Position numbers and translations under genes: made by a program. A stretch of DNA of 64,000 bases from Neurospora tetraspora. Lineage: Eukaryota; Ascomycota; Sordariomycetes; Sordariales; Sordariaceae. Shown here piece after piece: positions 1 to 10,069 of the stretch; position 1 is the first letter of the stretch; each line of letters opens with the position of its first letter. The stretch is from positions 186,001 to 250,000 of the forward strand of contig NW_026944386.1 in assembly GCF_033439725.1 (NCBI RefSeq). Reading direction: 5' to 3'. The notes below the pieces were generated by a model. It made no database searches. It was given only the letters and a program-made list of their open reading frames with translations, and was not told where the DNA came from.

Positions 1-756
1 TTAGTATAAATAAATATTATAATTACTTATATTATACGTATACGACGGCGATATAATATTTAATAGTATTATATTAAAGTATTAGTAGGTATAGCGATAG
101 ATTTTGTTGATTTCTATTGACGTTGAGGGTAGTTATATAGTAGTTAAAAGTATGAAAAATGTGCTCTTAGAAGGCTATTTAGTAGTTTTTTCGATTTTGA
201 GCAGTTTAGAATCAGTCAATCTGAATTTCAATTGATGCACGCGATTTTATTAGCCGTTTTAATAATGTAGGGAAAGAAATTTCAGAGTCCTTTTTTGGTG
301 GGGATTCCAGTACTAAAAATTTCAGCGCGTTTCCAAACAGCACTCTGAAAAAACGGCTCTGAACGGTTTAGAGCCACATTTCAGGGGAAACAAACACGCC
401 CTTATTTTACGGGAGCCGTTGCCTGCCGCAGCTCCCGACATTTTCCTCCGCTGGCAGTCTGATTGGCCGGAATTGTTCATCTTTCTCGCTGCAAGCTCGA
501 CACGCCGCCGAACATCAACGAGCTTCCCCCACGAAAGACTGGTAACACAACAGCCAAAATCACGAGACTTGCCGTCCTGTCAACATCATCAGCTACCGCA
601 TTGAGGCTTCGCTACCCCTCATTTTGCTCAACTCGAATATTGACGACTCCTCGCTACCCACTCATTGAGTCTTCAAACTCGAGTCTTCAACCGTTTTCGA
701 ACCGCAACCCGATCGAACTCTACAAACTTCACCTTCGAAAGAGAAAGAAAGACACA
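1..756. other. Edge of AT-rich block and upstream region of the first gene
   Basis: The first roughly 160 bases are AT-rich with frequent TpA and no usable reading frame, like the larger RIP-type blocks further on. From about 160 to 400 the sequence still holds CpA and is not strongly mutated. It contains short self-complementary words around CTCTGAA and TTTCAG, perhaps the remains of a small inverted-repeat element cut by the window edge. From about 400 the composition becomes gene-like and leads into the 5' untranslated region of the next gene. No coding region is supported here. Confidence 0.5.
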
Positions 757-1584
757 ATGGGCTGGTTCTGGTCCTCCCCCTCCTCCTCGGCAGCCTCTTC
801 AGGCGACAAGCCCACCGAGACCTCGACTCTCCCTGCCACCACCACACAACCAGCTACTTCCCCAGCGCAACAACGAACACCACCAACACCGTCTCCGTCC
901 CCCGCCGGCGCCTCCTCCGGCGACGCCGAGATCCAAAAGTTCCTCGAAATGCTCCAAGGCGACGACGCCACCAAGAAGTCCTCCCAACCCCAACAACCAA
1001 CACCATCCCCAACCTCTTCCGAACCAGCAGCAGCAGCGGCTTCCCCCTCCGTCCTCGCAAAGTACAAAGCGTACATCCCCTTCTCCTCGCTCCTCATCAA
1101 AGACGACCCGGCGGCCCCGGAGCCCGAAGCAGCGCCCAAAAAGACGCTGCGCTCCCCGACCTCCCTCGCCATGTCCGAGCACACCCTGCCCTCCACGCTC
1201 TCCTGCCGGGACGCCTTCGACTACGCCTGGCACTGCCAAACTCCAGGTGCGCAGTTCAACGCCGTGTACCGGTACGGCACCATGAAGAACTGCAGCGAGC
1301 TGTGGGACGATTTCTGGTTTTGCATGCGCACGAAATCGTTCAGTCCGGAGATGAAGGCCGAGGCCGTCAAGGAGTATTATAGGAAGAAGGAGGAGGCCAA
1401 GTATGGAGGCGGACGGCCCAGTAGTGAGGATGTGTGGGAGAGTAGGGAGAGGAGGGTCGAGTGGGATAGCGAGTTTAGGCAGTCGTGGGAGGGCCCGGGA
1501 CAGGTTAGTGATGAGGAGTTTAAGAGGATGGAGGTGGAGAGGAGGAGGCAGATACGGGAGCAACTTGGGTTGGATGAAAAGTGA
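757..1584 (+). CDS. emi1: Emi1-like twin-CX9C protein (DUF3128 family)
   Basis: Single exon of 275 residues. The first 145 residues are low complexity, rich in Ser, Pro, Thr and Ala. The conserved C-terminal half holds two CX9C motifs, Cys150/Cys160 and Cys179/Cys189, separated by a short loop. It is followed by a charged helical tail rich in Glu, Arg and Lys. This arrangement matches the DUF3128 family typified by yeast Emi1 (early meiotic induction protein 1). Twin-CX9C proteins are usually imported into the mitochondrial intermembrane space and oxidised by Mia40. That location is inferred from the motif, not shown. The frame is open upstream, but the ATG at 757 (context ACACAATGG) is its first ATG, so it was taken as the start. 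The exact role of the family is poorly defined. The family call is firm; function is not. Confidence 0.85.
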   Translation: MGWFWSSPSSSAASSGDKPTETSTLPATTTQPATSPAQQRTPPTPSPSPAGASSGDAEIQKFLEMLQGDDATKKSSQPQQPTPSPTSSEPAAAAASPSVLAKYKAYIPFSSLLIKDDPAAPEPEAAPKKTLRSPTSLAMSEHTLPSTLSCRDAFDYAWHCQTPGAQFNAVYRYGTMKNCSELWDDFWFCMRTKSFSPEMKAEAVKEYYRKKEEAKYGGGRPSSEDVWESRERRVEWDSEFRQSWEGPGQVSDEEFKRMEVERRRQIREQLGLDEK

Positions 1585-2970
1585 GAGAGGAAATGGGAAG
1601 GGAGGGTGTTGATATACGAAGTTGGTTTTGGGTGTTGTTACAGTTCTCGAGATGTCGTTATTATCAAACTTACAATGGGCTCTGTCTAAACTGCCATCCA
1701 CGTTGAAGCGGTACCGCCTTGAAGGATCTTGCAATGCCGACCTTGTTGAACGACTGACTCTTGCTATGATAATCTTTGCTTCACTGATTCTTCCTGCTAT
1801 CTATCGTCTTCAACCCTGATACTCCAGGAGTAGTACCTCAACAGCCAAGCCCCCAACTTGTCGTGACTCCCGTCACCCCTTTTCGGTCTTCATGCCAAAA
1901 CTCCTCAGATCAAAGGTAGTCAAGTATTAAGATACCAGATGACAAGGTTACTCTACCACCATATCAAGTCACAGACACGCATCTTCGTATCCGGTATCCC
2001 CATGCCGAGTCCCAAGTTTCAAGGTTCCGAGTCCACAGCCCCGACCCTATCCATGATCATAAGTATCAACCCCTGAAAGTGCAAACAATTCGGGCACTAT
2101 GGGGGACAGCTCGTAAGATTTGCACTTCATGGGGTTTTTGCACTTACTGGCACCTCACTTACATACAAAAGTGGGAATCCGGGCCACGGAAAAGTTTGCA
2201 CTTGATGGGTTAGTTTGTATGTATTTGCACTTTGGGGGGGTTGCACTTTCAGGGGTTGATATTGTCATACTTGTATACTTTCCATCCACAATCACCGCGT
2301 GGGTATCTTACCCCCTTCCGCGACTCCTTGACGATAATGATCTTCCCATCTTTCCTTACCTTGGACTCAGAGCTATGAGGGGATGTGTTCTCCGATCGGA
2401 GATAAAGTTCAGCATATTGTGCTACAATGGAGGGCACAGCGTGGAAGTATTGCTCGATTCCGGACGAAACCCCTGCGTGGTCTATTCGTGGATATGCCTG
2501 TACAGACATATAGAGGTATTTTCTCCATGAAGTATGGGTTTATGTTGGGGTTCAGTTCTCTTGTGAGGAACATCACTCCTTCGTCGAGTTGGCTGGAAAG
2601 CAGGAAATACTTAATTTCTTCTGAGCAGAGAGATTCCCGTCAAGAGTCCAGGGATGTTAGGGCTTCCATTCAAGGGGTCTGTTGATGCTCGCTATTCGTC
2701 TGTCGATGCTTAGCATTGATGCTATGTTTCTTGGCTTTCCTTGTCTTCCGCAGTTATGGTCTCGGGCTGTCATTCTCCCGTCTGGAAGGAAGTCACGGAA
2801 CGATGCTGACTCTAGGGTGCTTCCGGCGCCAGTTATCTCCTAATCTGTTGACGGCAAGTGAAATCTCCTCTGGAAGATCTGCAATTCCGGCTTCCAGTGG
2901 TGCATTGTATACTGGACACTCATCCACCACTCACTTCTCCCTTCTCTCCTGGTCTCTCTCGTTCAACCAC
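1585..2970. other. Intergenic region between two convergent genes
   Basis: Holds the 3' ends of the Emi1-like gene and the dienelactone hydrolase gene, which converge. The only organised feature seen is the inverted-repeat element at 2064-2261. The stretch 2262-2970 shows no convincing coding sequence on either strand; the short open frames there have no recognisable protein pattern. Confidence 0.5.
2064..2261. mobile_element. MITE-like element with perfect terminal inverted repeats and TA duplication
   Basis: The left end TCAACCCCTGAAAGTGCAA (2066-2084) is repeated exactly in reverse complement at 2241-2259. TA dinucleotides flank both sides (2064-2065 and 2260-2261), the target duplication made by Tc1/mariner-type transposases. 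The 194 bp body codes for nothing but contains several subterminal copies of TTTGCACTT followed by a G-run (near 2119, 2137, 2192 and 2224). This is the usual look of a non-autonomous miniature inverted-repeat element. It lies between convergent genes and shows no RIP damage. The family name is unknown to me; assignment to the Tc1/mariner superfamily is inferred from the TA flanks. Confidence 0.75.
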
Positions 2971-4332
2971 CTAACAAACGTGCTCCACCTCCTCTTTCTC
3001 CCCCGTGCCCTGGCCCAAATCCGTCTTCAAAACCCGCCCAAAGGTCTCCAACAGAACCTCGAAGCAGACCTTGGTAATCGCTGGATCGTACCGCCCCTTG
3101 CTCAACTCATCCCTGATGAACGCATGCTGCGCCCACGCAAACTCGTAGAAGCTGAATGTCACTCCAGCCTCTCTCAGCTTGGCGCGGATCAAATCACGAC
3201 CGGCGTCAGGCACGTGCGTGTCTTTGATACCGAAAATCATGGCTACTTCGCAGTGTTTGAGCTTGTCGAACTGGTCGATGGTGTGAGGGGCGACGAAGCC
3301 GGACGCGGTTGTCGGGTCAGGACGAGGAGCGGGAGCGGAGGGTGAGGTGTTGGGGCCGTCGTTGGGACCGAGGGTGCGCGAGTGGATGTCGGTGCCGAAG
3401 TAAGGGATGGCGGCTGTTATGCGGGGGTCGAGCTGTATGAGGCAAAGTTAGTTGCTGGAGCTTAAATAAATAACGGGCAGAAAGAGAGAGAGACGTACAG
3501 CAGCTCTCAGAGCAAGATGGCCACCCAAACACATGCCCGTCGCGCCAATGCGCCCGGTGCAGGTCGGCAGATACCGGAGGTAGTCGACAGTCCGGCGCGA
3601 GTCTTCATCGTACGAGTCCAGGGTCTTGACTACCTTCCACTCGTTGCCTTGATCGGTGCCGGGAACATCGTAGGCGAGAGGCTCGGGGCCGGTGAAGTCG
3701 TGATAGCTGCTCGGGGCGGCGACGATGTAGCCTTGACCGGCGATTTGGCGGGCGAAGCGGGCAACGGGACCGGTCACTGTTCGGGCGCAAAGTCGTCGTT
3801 AGCTATCGGTGGTCACCGGTACCAGCCAGCAAGGTTCCCTTGGGCCCGGAGCATCTGCCCGCAAAGACCCCCGCGTGGTCCATTCTCCAGCCTCGAGCTC
3901 GAACAGCTCCATTTCTCCTCGGGGTCCGTGGGGTACGTAGACATTGTAGGGAATGGGGTCGGGCATGGAGCTCTCAAGGAGACGGATCCGGATCGGTCTG
4001 ACCTTGGTAGATTTCGCTAAAGAGGGCGACTCCGGGGAAGCGCCTAGAAGCGGAGAGGTATGAGACGAGGCATGTATGGATGTCTAAATGTCACGATGGT
4101 GCTCACGCATTGGGATATCCTGGGATGGTTGGGTGGAAGAGGAAGATTCCTGTGTTGTATTGTTCGGCGCATTAGATACAAGCTGGACTATGGTTGCGAC
4201 ACTGTTTTTTTTCGAGGCAACGGGCTGGGCGCATTGGACGTGCGAGGCAAGGAGGTGAATTGACTAACTCATCGCCGACTCCTTGCCATTGGCAGAGGTC
4301 TTGACGTCGGCGTAGCTCTCCTTGATCAACAT
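2971..4332 (-). CDS. Dienelactone hydrolase family protein
   Basis: Five exons on the minus strand: 4332-4269, 4149-4107, 4043-4003, 3776-3499 and 3432-2971. They give 295 residues in one frame, with GT-AG introns throughout. The alpha/beta-hydrolase triad of the family is visible. The nucleophile Cys132 lies in GATGMCLGGH, the acid Asp213 in GIKDTH, and the base His245 in AQHAF. The N-terminal part (FHPTIPGYPNARFPG, then a strand ending LFSEIYQ) and the segment QGYIVAAPSSYHDF are typical of fungal members. Classical dienelactone hydrolase opens the lactone ring in the beta-ketoadipate branch of aromatic breakdown; fungal relatives have varied or unknown substrates, so the substrate is not assigned. 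A Pro/Asn-rich loop near residues 160-185 is longer than in bacterial enzymes. Three small exons at the 5' end make the gene easy to misannotate. Confidence 0.85.
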
Positions 4333-5727
4333 GATGGGCTGTAGACTGGAAGAATGCGACGCGCTCTGGAATTTCGCAAAGTGGTGCGACTGGTATCGGG
4401 ACGAGCTAAGCGATAAGGAGGAATGTACCACGATATGGTCGACGGAACGGCGAGATGCGGTCGGAGCTCCTGTCTCTCCTCGATGATGCTGGATAGGTTG
4501 AGCAGATGATGGGAGCTTTGACTCGAAAAAACACGACGGGAGGACTGGGATCAAGCTTCGGTATCAACGGGAGCTCTTCGAGGTCCTTCCTTCCAATTCT
4601 CAGCTCTGGTGCTCTCAGTGTTCTTGCCCCTCCTTTGCCCCTCGGGCTCATCGTCAAATTGCGGGGCGCGCTAGTGCCTTATCCCGCTTATCGCAGTCCA
4701 TGACTTCATGCGCCGCTGTGGGGCCGACGGGCAATGCTGGAATGAGGTTGGTGGAGACTTCCCGTCGGGCTTCTCTCATCTTCCACTTCTGGAGCTGAAA
4801 GGAACGAAAGAAACTAGGCTGAAAAATACGGGAGAGTTCAATGAAAGACGCCGCCAAAGTCCGCATCAAAAACTCCAACATGAAGCTGTAGCACGATGAC
4901 AAGAAAGAGATAATCAGCCTGGGGACACTCGGCTGTGACAATCTCGATCTCTTGGTCAGAAATCAGGCATCGAGACTGTCATGACTGTTTCGCTGTTCAA
5001 GGTTTCTGTTTACGGATCCACTGCCAGCTCGCCCATGATGCAAGGGTGAGTTCAAGGGTGAGTTTGCAGCGAGGTACGTCAAGGTACTTGTACAAACCTG
5101 TCGCAACTTTAAGAACTGCCCGATCGCAAACGCCAACGCCATACAAACCAACGGGCCGGCAATGCGCACACAGCCGCATTTTGCGACCGGTTTGCGACAG
5201 AGCTTGGGGGCCTCTTTGTTCTACGTGTACCAACTGAAAGAGGGATATTTACGGCCAAAAAGTTATTATGAGATGTACAATGTAGAGATAGATAGCTGCT
5301 AATTGGATATGAACTGCAATGCCGATGGTAAGACGCAACATGAAGGTGTTGAGGTTGCGGCTGAAAGTAACTGACGATAAAAGGGGCAAATGTAAACAAA
5401 AGATAGGGGTAGCTGCAGGGTCCCAAACTGCATAAGCCTTCCCCCCGAGGAAATCATCATCAACACTCAATAGGACGAAGTGGTTGGTAACATCCAATGG
5501 CTGTCAAAGTCCTTCACCACCCACGGCTACCAAGTATCACCCATAGTGGGCTTCCCCTGACCTCAAGGCCGTAGGGCAGAACAGCTTCATGCGCGAGCGG
5601 TCTAGCTGGATCTATGGGGCGACCATGGGCTGGAAGGCCCTTTTGTCGTGAACATGGCAATCATGGTGAAGTCTGGGGCAATTCGAGCCTTGTCTTGGCG
5701 CCCACCTCAAATTGTGACCCTGAGTTC

Positions 5728-5812
5728 GAGGTACGTACCTCAAGAGGCTGTCTCCATCCGGCTTGGCGGGAAGTGAACGGGCCATTTGCGCGCCAACACC
5801 GTGGTACGTACC
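5728..5812. promoter_or_regulatory. Two GGTACGTACC palindromes upstream of HSP70
   Basis: A 14-bp perfect palindrome GAGGTACGTACCTC lies at 5728-5741. A second copy of its 10-bp core, GGTACGTACC, lies at 5803-5812, 64 bases downstream. The same core recurs at 42379-42388 upstream of the kinase gene. Palindromic repetition suggests a dimer-binding site, but no factor is identified. Confidence 0.25.
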
Positions 5813-6071
5813 TTTTCAATTTCAGCCAACTTTACAGATCAATTTGCTTGCATCGCACAAGGCGATAATCAGGGCCTGATGGGATCGCAAGATTGCTAAC
5901 AGAAAAAGATGCCGCTGGCGCCTGAAAGAAGGTTCGATTACCATCTGGAGGCGGCGAGCGGCAACCGGTTGGTGCGGATTGCGACCAGGCAATGCGACTG
6001 GATGCGACAGCATGCGATTTGATCGAGAAGTACCCTGATGTACCCCGGCGTAGTGGGGTTAGGAAACTAAC

Positions 6072-6093
6072 AGAAGCTCGTAGAAGCAAGAAC
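6072..6093 (+). promoter_or_regulatory. Possible gapped heat-shock element
   Basis: Three GAA pentamers in the same direction (AGAAG, AGAAG, AGAAC) lie about 200 bases upstream of the HSP70 start, the first two separated by 5 bases. Heat-shock factor sites are built of nGAAn units, and gapped forms exist in fungi. The third unit is off the regular spacing, so this is only a suggestion based on position and gene identity. Confidence 0.3.
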
Positions 6094-6295
6094 GACCAAG
6101 CTCGACCACCAACTTAAATTCTGGAGCTCCGTCTGCCCCTCCACAGCCCACCTTGGCTTCCTTCCACTTCTCAGACCACTGTTCTTCAAACAAATAATTG
6201 CGACTCCCATCCACGCAAACTAACTTGACGACCTTTTTCTCTTTTTCTCATAACGATACCCATTTCCCTTTTTCAGCACATCACACACATTCACA

Positions 6296-6781
6296 ATGGC
6301 TCCCGCCGTCGGTATTGATCTCGGTACGACGTACTCTTGCGTCGGTGTCTTCCGTGAGGACCGGTAAGTTCACCTTCATCACATCATGGGCTCACCTTGG
6401 AAAGAGGCAAGCAGTTCACTAACATGTACTCCCAGCTGCGAAATCATTGCCAATGACCAGGGTAACCGCACCACCCCCTCGTTCGTCGCCTTCACCGACA
6501 CCGAGCGTCTCGTCGGTGATGCCGCCAAGAACCAGGTCGCCATGAACCCTGCCAACACCGTCTTCGATGCCAAGCGTCTCATCGGTCGCAAGTTCTCCGA
6601 TCCCGAGGTCCAGGCCGATATGAAGCACTTCCCCTTCAAGGTCATCGACCGTGGCGGCAAGCCCGTCATCCAGGTTGAGTTCAAGGGCGAGACCAAGGTC
6701 TTCACCCCCGAGGAGATTTCCGCCATGATCCTCCAGAAGATGAAGGAGACCGCTGAGGCCTACCTCGGTGGCCAGGTGAAC

Positions 6782-6847
<66 letters not shown>

Positions 6848-7331
6848 CTCATTGCTGGCCTCAACGTCCTCCGTATCATCAACGAGCCCACCGCCGCTGC
6901 CATCGCCTACGGTCTCGACAAGAAGGTTGAGGGCGAGCGCAACGTCCTCATCTTCGATCTTGGTGGCGGTACCTTTGATGTCTCTCTCCTCACCATTGAG
7001 GAGGGTATCTTCGAGGTCAAGTCTACTGCCGGTGACACTCACTTGGGTGGTGAGGATTTCGACAACCGTCTCGTCAACCACTTTGTTCAGGAGTTCAAGC
7101 GCAAGGTCAGTTAATGCCTAGGACATTGAATTCAATGCCTAAAACATAGGGTTCATGGCATCAAACATTTCATTCAATGCATAGTGTCAGATGCTAATTC
7201 CCTCACAGCACAAGAAGGATCTCTCCACCAACGCTCGTGCCCTCCGTCGTCTCCGCACTGCTTGCGAGCGTGCCAAGCGTACCCTCTCTTCTTCCGCCCA
7301 GACCTCCATTGAGATCGACTCCCTCTTCGAG

Positions 7332-7366
<35 letters not shown>

Positions 7367-8574
7367 CTTCGAGGAGCTTTGCCAGGACCTTTTCCGCTCC
7401 ACCATCCAGCCTGTTGACCGTGTCTTGACCGATGCCAAGATCGACAAGTCTCAGGTCCACGAGATCGTCCTCGTCGGTGGCTCCACCCGTATCCCCCGTA
7501 TCCAGAAGCTCATCAGCGATTACTTTGTAAGTTTTCTCTTCATCTTCAACCATGGCGGCAAGGAGCACAAGACTAACCTTTTTTCTTTGATTTTAGGGCG
7601 GGAAAGAACCCAATAAGGTATTTTGATCCGTTTCCCTCGAGATATTTTTTCTCGAATTTTGGGAATTTCCCCCTTTTTTTGAGCAAATCGACTAACACGC
7701 ATGTCTACAGAGCATCAACCCCGACGAGGCCGTTGCCTACGGTGCTGCCGTCCAGGCCGCCATTCTCTCCGGCGATACCTCTTCCAAGTCCACTTCCGAG
7801 ATTCTTCTTCTCGACGTTGCCCCTCTCTCTCTCGGTATTGAGACCGCTGGTGGTATGATGACCAAGCTCATCCCCCGCAACACCACCATCCCTACCAAGA
7901 AGTCCGAGGTCTTCTCCACCTTCTCCGACAACCAGCCCGGTGTCCTTATCCAGGTCTACGAGGGTGAGCGTCAGCGCACCAAGGACAACAACCTCCTCGG
8001 CAAGTTCGAGCTTACCGGCATTCCCCCCGCTCCCCGCGGTGTTCCCCAGATCGAGGTTACCTTCGATGTTGATGCCAACGGTATCATGAACGTCTCTGCC
8101 CTCGAGAAGGGTACCGGCAAGACCAACCAGATCACCATTACCAACGACAAGGGCCGCTTGTCCAAGGAGGAGATCGAGCGCATGCTTGCTGAGGCCGAGA
8201 AGTTCAAGGAGGAGGATGAGGCCGAGGCCAAGCGTGTCGCTGCCAAGAACGGCCTTGAGTCGTACGCCTACTCTCTCCGCAACACTCTCAGCGACTCCAA
8301 GGTCGATGAGAAGCTTGACGCTGCCGACAAGGAGAAGCTCAAGTCCGAGATCGACAAGATCGTCGCTTGGCTCGACGAGAACCAGCAGGCTACTCGGGAG
8401 GAGTACGAGGACCACCAGAAGGAGCTCGAGGCTGTTGCCAACCCCATCATGATGAAGTTCTACGGTGCTGGTGGTGCTCCCGGTGGCATGCCCGGTGCTG
8501 CCCCCGGCGGCTTCCCCGGCGGCGCCCCTGGCTCCAACGACAACGAGGGCCCCACCGTTGAGGAGGTCGACTAA
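6296..8574 (+). CDS. hsp70: Cytosolic heat shock protein 70
   Basis: Five exons (6296-6363, 6436-7105, 7209-7526, 7597-7617, 7711-8574) encode 646 residues. The N-terminal ATPase domain shows [13 protein letters not shown], the phosphate-binding [10 protein letters not shown], and [13 protein letters not shown]. The substrate-binding domain follows, then a Gly/Pro/Ala-rich tail ending in EEVD. That ending marks cytosolic HSP70 and docks TPR co-chaperones. The protein is an ATP-driven chaperone for nascent and stress-damaged proteins. The fourth exon is only 21 bp and codes for GGKEPNK in frame; skipping it would remove seven residues without a frameshift. Introns have GTAAGT- or GTCAGT-like donors. 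Codon use is extremely biased toward C-ending codons, as expected for a highly expressed gene. The start at 6296 follows ACACATTCACA and gives the standard N-terminus [10 protein letters not shown]. Identification is essentially certain. Confidence 0.97.
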
Positions 8575-10069
8575 ACGCATTCGTCCACGACCTGAACTAA
8601 TGCATCCTTATCGACCTTTTCCTTTTCTCTCTTATTTCCATTTTTCATTTCACACTACGCGCAGTAGATTGGAACGATCGATCGCACATGGTGTGGTCTT
8701 AGGTACTTATGCGGAGTTAAACGGGTATGGGTTTTAGTAACAAGGCCTAGATCTGCTTTTCTTTTGCAGTCTCAGTCCGTCTCATGAAGAGAACAAAAGA
8801 GGGGAAAAGTGTTATGGAATGGACGGAGAAGGAGGAGGGCAAAAACGAAAACACTTGCATGGCTTTGTATTTAATAACGATTCCCATGGTTATCACTTTT
8901 CATTTTGATGAAGACAATTCATTTATGATTGTTCAAAATAACGTCAAGCTGTCCAAACATCATGCACGTGATGTGAGATCTTCAAGCTTCGACGATAACT
9001 TTTACTTTTATCACTATGCTTGGCCTTAAAATTATATCCTATCCGTATAACAACGTCAAGCGGCATGGGCGGCTGCAGCACCGTAGGCAACAACCTCATC
9101 GTGGTTTGATGCTGGAGACATTTTTGGTCGACTTGCTCTTGAAGCAGGAAAATCCCCGAATATTCGCAAAAAAATATCCGAGAAAAAAGGAAATTGAGAA
9201 TGAAACACTTACGATTTATTAGGTTCTTTTCCTGATCAAGAAAGGGGTGATGCATCTTGAGGTTATCTCAGGAACTCAGACCAGCTTGGTGTGTTTCTTC
9301 AAATGCTGAGGCTGTAATGTGGGCCTTGTAATTTCATGTGTAAGTGATGGTCTAAAACCGAAGCGCACAGACCAGCGAAGCTCGTAATTACAACCTAATA
9401 CACAAACTGGCAACGAGGTCTCAGTTTCCAAGATGCTCGGGCATGTCGAGAGCATCCAGACAACATGCCGGTAGACCCATGAAGAATGATGCCCGGCGCC
9501 AAAACACCAACACTTTTGCGGTTCGAGTTGGTGTCTTCCGAAAAGTGCGGGAAGGGCAGATACCAAGCAAGATGCACCAGGGCCAATGTCAAAACACGAC
9601 TACTGAGTTCCTCTCTCTGAAATCGACGGGAGGAATACATAACACCAATAAGCTTCACCTCTTTCCGATCCGAATACCAGGCATTCACCAGAAACACATT
9701 AGCAACTCCAGTCAGCCATGAGAATCGTGCGTTCAGTCTCTCAAGTCTCAACCCGGAGTAGATGGATGGAATTCTCTCTTTCGTCTTTCCGACTGCGAAA
9801 ATCTGTGGTGCGAAGTCGTGCGGCTCGTCAAGTGTTGAGAAAAGAAGTTCACTTTTTCCGGCTTTCCAGTTGGCTTGATGAGGAAGGAAGGAAGGAGTGA
9901 TGTTGCTCGCGCGAGATTTGAACCCGACGTTCGGTCCGGATGCCAAGCCAAGCGCAGCCCAAAGAAAAAATACCAAGATTACGGTAGCCCAAATATTGGC
10001 TATATTCAATTGAAACAATTTAGTCAGAAAATAGCCCGTATCAGCTACAAGTACTAGGTACGCGCCCAA
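8575..10069. other. Intergenic region between HSP70 and the AT-rich block
   Basis: The first few hundred bases are the HSP70 3' untranslated region. Beyond that no gene is supported. A long open stretch on the minus strand (9395-10069) contains a hydrophobic segment, but its upstream half has no ATG, and it runs straight into the AT-rich block. It could be a gene remnant cut by the block edge. Composition is ordinary (not RIP-type) up to about 10065. Confidence 0.45.

Larger units (their letters stand above)
4333..6295. other. Divergent intergenic region upstream of the hydrolase and HSP70 genes
   Basis: About 2 kb between two divergently transcribed genes. The short open frames on both strands show no domain pattern and no codon bias like their neighbours, so none is called. 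It should hold both promoters. Visible items are two GGTACGTACC palindromes (5728-5741 and 5803-5812) and GAA-rich words close to the HSP70 start. Confidence 0.5.

Noticed and set aside
9901-9935. GGGTTCAAATCTCGC on the minus strand, resembling a tRNA T-arm
   Set aside because: Only four of five stem pairs form, and no matching acceptor stem, anticodon arm or D-arm is present in the adjoining 100 bases.
9395-10069. Minus-strand open stretch of 224 codons with a hydrophobic segment
   Set aside because: It opens with TTG, has no ATG in its upstream half, no recognisable domain and no codon bias like the neighbouring genes. Kept only as a possible remnant at the block edge.
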